This document shows positions 52,870 to 58,402 of a DNA stretch of 58,402 nt, piece by piece. Position numbers and translations under genes: made by a program. The stretch is from the NCBI RefSeq assembly GCF_014859355.1, contig NZ_JACUUJ010000018.1:1-58402 (forward strand), in the 5' to 3' direction. Position 1 is the first letter of the stretch. Every line of letters starts with the position of its first letter. The stretch is from Yoonia sp. GTDB taxonomy: Bacteria; Pseudomonadota; Alphaproteobacteria; Rhodobacterales; Rhodobacteraceae. The notes beneath the pieces were generated by a model, which saw only the letters and a list, made by a program, of their open reading frames with translations, ran no database searches and was not told the DNA's origin.

Positions 52870-53457
52870 TCAATCTTCAGTTTTTGGCCGGGCTGACAGG
52901 GCTTCGACCTTTTTGTGATAGGCCTCTGCGTCGCCATAATCGGCAAAGTCGGGGTAATGCGGGTGGGTTCTTTCCATGCGCTGGGCGTGCTTGATCGGGC
53001 ACCAGAATTTTTCGGTGCGCCCCGCGATTTCAGACGCATAGGCCAGCAACCCGTTGCCATATCCGCAATAGACGCAGTTCATTTTTTCCAGCGCGTTCAG
53101 ATAGTACAGCCGGTGCCGGTCAATCGCGATGTAATCGCGCCTTCGGACCTTTTCGATGCCGTAAACCGGAAAGCAGACCGCCTGATAGATCGTGATGAAC
53201 AGATCAAGCAGCACAAAGGGGATGATGACCGCATAGATCACTGGTGCGGTCAGCACGATCAGCGGGCGCGAGCCTGCGATATATTGCAGCAGTCCGGTGC
53301 GCAGCGCGGAGTGGCGGCGCTGCACCTCTTGGTCGAAAACGGCGCGGCCATGTTCGATGCGCAAGTTCAGGGCGGCGCGCTGTTCTGCAAAAGCATCCTC
53401 CAGCTCGTCCTCCAGGGACTTGATCCGCGCAATCAGGTTTGTGACCTTGTCTGACAT
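52870..53457 (-). CDS. Conserved uncharacterised membrane protein with CxxC...CxxxH motif
   Basis: 195 aa. Residues 1-50 are charged and likely coiled-coil. One or two membrane segments lie at about 63-100. A conserved-looking C-terminal part has RRDYIAIDRHRLYYLNALEKMNC, then C128-x2-C131, YGNG, C153-x3-H157, a possible zinc or Fe-S site. I recognise the pattern from uncharacterised proteobacterial proteins but know no function. It stands alone between hisG (convergent) and the decarboxylase gene (divergent). Confidence 0.75.
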   Translation of the reverse strand: MSDKVTNLIARIKSLEDELEDAFAEQRAALNLRIEHGRAVFDQEVQRRHSALRTGLLQYIAGSRPLIVLTAPVIYAVIIPFVLLDLFITIYQAVCFPVYGIEKVRRRDYIAIDRHRLYYLNALEKMNCVYCGYGNGLLAYASEIAGRTEKFWCPIKHAQRMERTHPHYPDFADYGDAEAYHKKVEALSARPKTED

Positions 53458-53608
53458 CGTGTCGCCCCTGTTTCTGCCCTGCTGTCAGGGTCAGCCTAGC
53501 ACAGATTTGCAAAGGGCGATGTGAAAGGAATCAGCCGCTTGCCGTTCTGGCGCCTTTGCGCGGTATCTCTGTCTTGCGGTGGCGGTGGCGCCGTGGCTTA
53601 GTGCGCGC

Positions 53609-55012
53609 ATGACACATGACGAATTGCTGGAATGGTCGCGGCGCGCGGCCGAATGGGCGCTGGCCTATCACAAGGGGCTGCGTGACAGGCCCGTGCGGGC
53701 GCAGACGAATTACGGGGCAACGGCGGCGCGCCTTCCCACGGCGCCCCCTGAACAGGCCGAGCCCGTTGACACGATTTTCGCGGATTTCGAGGCCATCGTG
53801 CCCGATGCAATGACCCATTGGCAGCACCCGCGTTTCTTTGCCTATTTTCCGGCCAACGCGGCGCCGGCATCGATGCTGGCCGAACAACTGGCCAATGCCA
53901 TCGCGGCACAGGCGATGCTGTGGCAGACATCGCCGGCGGCGACGGAAATGGAACAGGTGATGGTGGGCTGGCTGCGCGCGGCGCTGGGGCTGGGCGCGCA
54001 TTTCACCGGCACGATCCATGACAGCGCCACAACCGCAACCCTGTCGGCGGTGCTGACGATGCGCGACCGCGCCTTGGGCTGGCGGTCGGTTGACGAGGGG
54101 CTGTTTGGCGCACCGCGCCTGCGCATCTATGCGTCGGCGCAGACCCATTCATCTGTGGACAAAGCGGTGCGGTTGGCCGGTATCGGGCAGGCCAATCTGG
54201 TAAAAATCCCCACGCGCGACGATTTCGGGATGGACCCTGCCGCCCTTGATGCCGCAATCCGCGCCGATCTGGCGGCGGGATACAAACCTGCGGGCGTGGT
54301 GCTTTGCACGGGCGGCACATCCATCGGCGCTTGCGATCCGGTGGCAGACTGTCTGGCGGTGGCCCGGGCGCATGATCTTTACACCCATGTGGATGCGGCA
54401 TGGGCGGGTTCGGCGATGATCTGCCCGGAATTCCGGTATTTATGGGGCGGTGTCGATGGCGCGGACAGCGTGGTGTTCAACCCGCATAAATGGCTGGGGG
54501 TGCAATTTGACTGTGCGGTGCAGTTTCTGGCCGATCCCGCGCCGCAGATCCGGTCATTGGGGCTGCGGCCCGATTACTTGCAAACGCTGGGGCAGGACGA
54601 GGTGGTGAATTTCAACGAATGGACCGTGCCGCTGGGGCGGCGGTTTCGGGCGTTGAAAATCTGGTTCGTGCTGCGCGTCTATGGGCTAGAGGGGCTGCGG
54701 GCCCGTATCCGCAACCACGTGACATGGGCGCAGGAACTGGCGCGGGTGATCGGTGATATGCCCGGTTTTACCATCGTCACCGCACCGATTCTGTCGCTGT
54801 TCACCTTTCGTTATGGCGATGATGCGGCCACGGAAAACCTGCTTGCGCAGGTCAATAATGACGGGCGGGTCTATCTGACCCAGACGCGGCATGAAGGCCA
54901 GTTCGTAATCCGCGTGCAGGTCGGGCAGTTTGATTGCACCCGCGATGACGTGATGACGGTGGCGACGGTGCTGCGCGCGCTAACGCACACCGATGGCGGC
55001 CAGTGCCTTTGA
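53609..55012 (+). CDS. PLP-dependent group II decarboxylase (aromatic-L-amino-acid decarboxylase-like)
   Basis: This 467-aa fold-type I enzyme carries the family blocks HPRFFAYFPANAAPASML, the PLP-contacting AQTHSSVDKA, TGGTSIGACD, HVDAAWAG and the lysine that binds PLP in FNPHKWLGVQFDC. Members decarboxylate aromatic amino acids, glutamate or diaminobutyrate; the sequence is closest to the aromatic type. The start MTHDELLE was preferred over one ten codons earlier. The 3' end overlaps the convergent DUF1489 gene by 33 bp. Confidence 0.88.
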   Translation: MTHDELLEWSRRAAEWALAYHKGLRDRPVRAQTNYGATAARLPTAPPEQAEPVDTIFADFEAIVPDAMTHWQHPRFFAYFPANAAPASMLAEQLANAIAAQAMLWQTSPAATEMEQVMVGWLRAALGLGAHFTGTIHDSATTATLSAVLTMRDRALGWRSVDEGLFGAPRLRIYASAQTHSSVDKAVRLAGIGQANLVKIPTRDDFGMDPAALDAAIRADLAAGYKPAGVVLCTGGTSIGACDPVADCLAVARAHDLYTHVDAAWAGSAMICPEFRYLWGGVDGADSVVFNPHKWLGVQFDCAVQFLADPAPQIRSLGLRPDYLQTLGQDEVVNFNEWTVPLGRRFRALKIWFVLRVYGLEGLRARIRNHVTWAQELARVIGDMPGFTIVTAPILSLFTFRYGDDAATENLLAQVNNDGRVYLTQTRHEGQFVIRVQVGQFDCTRDDVMTVATVLRALTHTDGGQCL

Positions 55013-55411
55013 TAGTTCGGGCGGCAGGGGGTCTTCCTCTTGCCGACCCTTTGGCAGATCATCGGGGGCATCGGCTGGATCAAGGTATCGCCAGCCTTGA
55101 AAGGGGCGTTTGGGCGTCGCTGCGACACGGATCAGGCCAGGCTGGCAGACGATGGCGCAGCGGCGGATATCATCGCCTGCGATATATTCATCCAGCCGCA
55201 AAATCGGTTGCCGACACAGAATCACGCCCTTGATCACCCAGTAAATCGACCCGCCGTTCAGAATGTCATCGCCGCGCTTTGGCCACATGCGGGTGATGTG
55301 GCGCGGCAAACCGTCACTGGTTTGCGCGCGCGCGCTGCCCTGCCATGCGGCAAGGCCCGCCACATCATCCGTGCCGACCGATAGTTTCAGCATATGCACT
55401 GTTTTGGTCAT
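54980..55411 (-). CDS. DUF1489 family protein
   Basis: A 143-aa protein starting MTKTVHMLKLSVGTDDVAGLAAWQ and containing HITRMWPKRGDDILNGGSIYWVIKGVILCRQPIL, the pattern of DUF1489, a family common in alphaproteobacteria with no known function. RMWPKR and the YWV-KG segment are the conserved core. Its 3' end overlaps the decarboxylase gene by 33 bp on the other strand, and it is divergent from nrdJ. The chosen start is the first residue of the family; a much longer antisense reading through nrdJ is not credible. Confidence 0.85.
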   Translation of the reverse strand: MTKTVHMLKLSVGTDDVAGLAAWQGSARAQTSDGLPRHITRMWPKRGDDILNGGSIYWVIKGVILCRQPILRLDEYIAGDDIRRCAIVCQPGLIRVAATPKRPFQGWRYLDPADAPDDLPKGRQEEDPLPPELSKALAAIGVR

Positions 55412-55561
55412 GCGATCCCCCCCCGGGATGTGGATGAAAGTTAACCCGATGAAACCTACTTTCAAGGGGCCGAAATGACCAGATATGGTTTGACCGGCGC
55501 GGGGGTTCGCAATATGTTCGCAGTCCTTCCCAATGCCATTTCCGTGACCAAGGATACCGCC

Positions 55562-57874
55562 ATGACCGTATTTTCCGCCCCGATTGCCCAACAGATCTGG
55601 GACATGAAGTATCGTTTCAAGGGCGCCGATGGCATGCCGATCGACGTGACGGTCGAAGATACCTGGGCACGAATCGCAAAATCGCTGGCGGCGGTCGAGA
55701 AAAAGCCGGCGCTGTGGGAAGCCAAATTTCGCGACGCATTGGCCGATTTCAAATTTCTGCCCGCGGGCCGGATCACGGCAGGGGCTGGCACGGCCCGGTC
55801 GGTGACGCTGTTCAACTGCTTTGTCATGGGTACGATCCCCGATACCATGGGTGGAATTTTCGACATGCTGAAAGAGGCCGCGCTGACCATGCAGCAAGGC
55901 GGCGGCATTGGCTATGATTTCAGCACGATCCGGCCCAAGGGGGCGGCGGTCAAAGGGGTGGCGGCGGATGCTTCCGGCCCGTTGTCTTTCATGGATGTCT
56001 GGGATGCGATGTGCCGCACGATCATGTCGGCAGGGTCGCGCCGCGGCGCGATGATGGCCACCATGCGCTGCGATCACCCCGACGTTCAGGATTTCATCAC
56101 CGCCAAATCCGACCCCGCCCGCCTGCGCATGTTCAACATGTCTGTGCTGGTCACCGATGCCTTCATGGCGGCGGTCAAGGCCGATGGCCAGTGGGATCTG
56201 GTGTTCGATGGCAGCTGCTATCGCACCTTGCGGGCGCGCGATCTGTGGGATGCGATCATGAAATCAACCTACGATTACGCCGAACCGGGGGTGATTTTCA
56301 TCGACCGGATCAACCAGATGAACAATCTGGCCTATTGCGAAACCATCGCAGCAACCAACCCCTGCGGCGAACAGCCCCTGCCGCCCTATGGCGCCTGTCT
56401 GCTAGGGTCGATCAATATGGCACGTCTGGTGGCCGATCCTTTCGGGGCCGATGCGGCGCTGGATCAGGATGCGTTGACCGATCTGGTCGCGACAGCAGTG
56501 CGGATGATGGATAATGTTGTCGATGCCTCGCGTTTTCCGCTTCAGGCGCAAGCAGATGAGGCCCACGCGAAACGCCGCATTGGTTTGGGTGTGACAGGGC
56601 TGGCTGATGCCTTGCTGATGGTCGGCCTGCGCTATGGGTCAGAAGAGGCCGCCGCCCAGACAGATGAATGGATGCACGCGATTGCGCGCGCCGCCTATCT
56701 GGCCTCGGTCGATCTGGCCAGTGAAAAAGGCGCGTTCCCGCTGTTTGATGCCGACAAATTTCTGGCCAGCGGTGCAATGCAGCATATGGATGATGATGTG
56801 CGCGATGCGATCCGTCAAAATGGCATCCGAAATGCGCTGCTGACGTCAATTGCACCGACGGGCACGATCAGCCTTTATGCGGGCAATGTATCATCTGGGA
56901 TCGAACCTGTTTTCGCCTATGCGTATACCCGTAAGGTGCTGCAAAAAGACGGCTCGCGGACCGAGGAAGAGGTGGTCGATTACGCCGTGCAGATGTGGCG
57001 CGACCTGAAGGGCGACGCGCCCTTGCCCGACCATTTCGTGAACGCCCAGACGCTTGCGCCGCTGGACCATGTCCGCATGCAGGCCGCAGCACAGAAATGG
57101 ATCGACAGCAGCATTTCCAAAACAATCAACTGCCCCGAAGACATCAGCTTTGACGATTTCAAAGATGTCTACATGGCCGCGTGGGATCAGGGCTGCAAAG
57201 GCTGCACGACCTACCGGCCGAATGACGTGACGGGATCGGTCTTGTCGGTGTCCGAGGAAAAGCCTGCGCATCATCTTGCCGAAAATACTCCCGCCGGAGG
57301 CTCCGACGGTGCCGGCGGCACTGTCTTTGCGTCAGAGGGCGAAGTTGTCTACATGTCCGAACCACTGGATCGCCCCGCAGAACTGGAAGGCGCGACTTAC
57401 AAGCTCAAATGGCCCGACAGTGAACATGCGATCTATATCACGATCAATGATCTGGTGATCGCAGGCCACCGCCGCCCGTTCGAGGTATTTATCAATTCCA
57501 AGAACATGGAACATTTCGCATGGACCGTGGCGCTGACGCGGATGATTTCCGCCGTTTTCCGGCGCGGTGGCGATGTGTCTTTCGTGGTGGAAGAACTGAA
57601 AGCCGTGTTCGACCCGCGCGGCGGCGCATGGATGCAGGGCAAATATGTGCCGTCCATTCTTGCGGCGATTGGTGGCGTGATCGAAAAACACATGGTGTCG
57701 ATCGGGTTTCTTGCAGGGGAAGGCATGGGGCTCAAGACAGACCCCCGCGCGGATGTAATGGCCGTGAACACCGCGCCGCGCGGCAAAAGCTGTTCTGCTT
57801 GCGGGTCACATGATTTGCGGATGATCGAAGGCTGCATGACCTGCGCATCATGTGGTTATTCGAAATGTGGCTGA
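55562..57874 (+). CDS. nrdJ: Adenosylcobalamin-dependent (class II) ribonucleotide reductase
   Basis: 770 aa. It reduces ribonucleotides to deoxyribonucleotides using vitamin B12 and needs no oxygen. The start MTVFSAPIAQQIWDMKYRF is the family N-terminus. C86 (FNCFVMG), the NPCGEQPLPPYG active-site loop and a C-terminal Cys-rich tail (CSACG...CMTCASCGYSKCG) that recycles the active-site disulfide are all present. A variable linker at about 560-590 carries a piece of dispersed repeat (57271-57301). No cobalamin riboswitch is evident upstream. An alternative start at 55475 would add 29 residues not typical of the family. Confidence 0.95.
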   Translation: MTVFSAPIAQQIWDMKYRFKGADGMPIDVTVEDTWARIAKSLAAVEKKPALWEAKFRDALADFKFLPAGRITAGAGTARSVTLFNCFVMGTIPDTMGGIFDMLKEAALTMQQGGGIGYDFSTIRPKGAAVKGVAADASGPLSFMDVWDAMCRTIMSAGSRRGAMMATMRCDHPDVQDFITAKSDPARLRMFNMSVLVTDAFMAAVKADGQWDLVFDGSCYRTLRARDLWDAIMKSTYDYAEPGVIFIDRINQMNNLAYCETIAATNPCGEQPLPPYGACLLGSINMARLVADPFGADAALDQDALTDLVATAVRMMDNVVDASRFPLQAQADEAHAKRRIGLGVTGLADALLMVGLRYGSEEAAAQTDEWMHAIARAAYLASVDLASEKGAFPLFDADKFLASGAMQHMDDDVRDAIRQNGIRNALLTSIAPTGTISLYAGNVSSGIEPVFAYAYTRKVLQKDGSRTEEEVVDYAVQMWRDLKGDAPLPDHFVNAQTLAPLDHVRMQAAAQKWIDSSISKTINCPEDISFDDFKDVYMAAWDQGCKGCTTYRPNDVTGSVLSVSEEKPAHHLAENTPAGGSDGAGGTVFASEGEVVYMSEPLDRPAELEGATYKLKWPDSEHAIYITINDLVIAGHRRPFEVFINSKNMEHFAWTVALTRMISAVFRRGGDVSFVVEELKAVFDPRGGAWMQGKYVPSILAAIGGVIEKHMVSIGFLAGEGMGLKTDPRADVMAVNTAPRGKSCSACGSHDLRMIEGCMTCASCGYSKCG
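57271..57301. repeat. Dispersed short repeat, copy C (inside nrdJ)
   Basis: These 31 bp match 38937-38967 at 28 of 31 positions (mismatches at the 9th, 11th and 16th). They are read in frame as about residues 570-580 (HLAENTPAGG), in the variable linker before the conserved VVYMSEPLDRP segment. The downstream gacggtgccggc continues GC-rich. Confidence 0.7.
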
Positions 57875-58402
57875 TGATTTTGGCTTTGTTTTTGCTTGAA
57901 ACTGAAAGCAATTACTGGCCACTTTGAGAGCGATTGATGACCTCCAGTATTCATGCCTTGGTATTCACCTTCATGTAAAAAGGATGGCTCAGTAAGGCGG
58001 AATTTCCAAATGGAAATTTGATATTTCCGCGCTCCGGCGTGCGATGCCGCAAAAGAAAGCCGTTCTCAATCGCTTCCGATCGGCAACTCCACATTTTTGG
58101 CTTCTCTTGCTCAGCTGAATGACTGCGATCATGGTGCGCTTGGTCTTGAGGCAAGTGGTATGTCTTATTGGTAAAAAAGATGGCCACAGCATCGCCGTGG
58201 CCATCTTGAAGAGGATTATGGTTTTATCGCTCAGTGCAAGACGAGATCGCCGATCAACCCTTGCCAAGCCCTGCCCGGAGCAAGTGAGCTGCTCCCCATC
58301 GGCTGGACATGATCTGGCGTTAATTAAGCTACTCTTTCACCTGCTGATCGAGAAACGCGCGAAAGTTGGTGATGCCCTGAGGGGCGGCATATCATGGCGG
58401 TG
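57875..58402. other. Non-coding, probably degenerate region at the window end
   Basis: About 530 bp after nrdJ. Short minus-strand frames here have no recognisable domain. A strong minus-strand terminator lies at 58173-58205. At 58285-58310 a sequence (tgagctgctccccatcggctggacat) resembles the terminal inverted repeats that I recall for IS3-family (IS407-type) elements. At the extreme edge, minus-strand codons up to a TAG at 58329 could be the frameshifted C-terminus of a LysR-type regulator (MPPLRA... then NFRAFLDQQVKE). Each of these calls is tentative. Confidence 0.3.
58173..58205 (-). terminator. Rho-independent terminator (minus strand)
   Basis: An 11-bp perfect stem (AAGATGGCCAC / GTGGCCATCTT) with a 9-nt loop is followed on the minus strand by a T-run (TTTTTT). 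It implies a transcript arriving from the right edge of the window. No intact gene is visible between it and the edge. Confidence 0.8.

Noticed and set aside
55412..55561. Possible cobalamin riboswitch or NrdR boxes upstream of the B12-dependent nrdJ
   Set aside because: The spacer is short and I found neither the B12-box consensus nor an ACACWATATWGTGT-like pair.
57989..58267. A 92-codon minus-strand frame near the window end
   Set aside because: It runs through the strong terminator hairpin at 58173-58205 and has no domain or ribosome site, so it is probably non-coding or decayed.

Overview
The window looks like chromosomal DNA of a Rhodobacterales (Roseobacter-type) alphaproteobacterium. 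This rests on GC-rich codon use, on protein sequences that read like that group (NrdJ, MreBCD-Pbp2-RodA, DUF1489, CryB-type photolyase, XdhABC with a BMP-type transporter), and on short dispersed repeats of a kind I recall from Rhodobacteraceae. It is housekeeping-rich: I see no prophage, CRISPR array or plasmid functions. Only the last ~500 bp look like degenerate, possibly IS-derived sequence.

Layout. 0.26-3.5 kb (minus): tRNA-Gln, then kpsT-kpsE-kdsA for KDO/capsule export. 3.7-6.3 kb (plus): a UDG-fold protein, SseB and a membrane diguanylate cyclase. 6.5-12.9 kb (minus): the elongasome operon mreB-mreC-mreD-mrdA-rodA, ending in a 2-hydroxyacid dehydrogenase. 13.2-15.0 kb (minus): leuA, preceded by a 26-codon Leu-rich leader peptide. 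15.0-19.5 kb: tesA-like esterase divergent from a YbbA/YbbP-type ABC system, then a gamma-glutamylcyclotransferase-like gene. 19.5-24.0 kb (minus): nadE, an MFS pump and gltX. 24.1-25.5 kb (plus): a secreted protein of 18 MORN repeats. 25.5-28.5 kb (minus): SDR-cryB and two cold-shock genes. 28.8-32.3 kb (minus): a PAS-GGDEF-degenerate EAL protein followed by ettA. 32.7-34.7 kb (plus): universal stress protein and an AGCS symporter. 34.8-45.0 kb (minus): a metallo-hydrolase, then a nine-kilobase xdhA-xdhB-xdhC-ABC-BMP purine locus. 45.2-55.4 kb: arsR, dnaE, slyX, hisS-hisZ-hisG, an uncharacterised membrane protein, a PLP decarboxylase and DUF1489. 55.6-57.9 kb: class II ribonucleotide reductase nrdJ.

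How the genes work together. The mre-mrdA-rodA block builds the lateral wall. The xdh block couples import of a purine or nucleoside by a BMP/two-permease ABC transporter to oxidation by xanthine dehydrogenase and its XdhC maturation factor. hisS-hisZ-hisG joins histidyl-tRNA charging to the first step of histidine synthesis. Two c-di-GMP proteins are present, one with an intact GGDEF but no I-site, the other with an I-site and a degraded EAL.

Most notable observations: (1) a probable leucine-responsive leader upstream of leuA, with a near-leaderless 26-aa peptide containing Ile-Leu-Leu-Leu and an 8-nt complement just upstream of leuA; (2) short dispersed repeats found between genes and also read in frame inside nrdJ and, in a related form, xdhB; (3) palindromic TAGGGT elements that supply the stop codons of arsR and dnaE; (4) a low-GC mosaic patch in hisS; (5) a conserved but uncharacterised membrane protein with a Cys-rich cytoplasmic motif; (6) divergent tesA/ybbA start codons that overlap each other.
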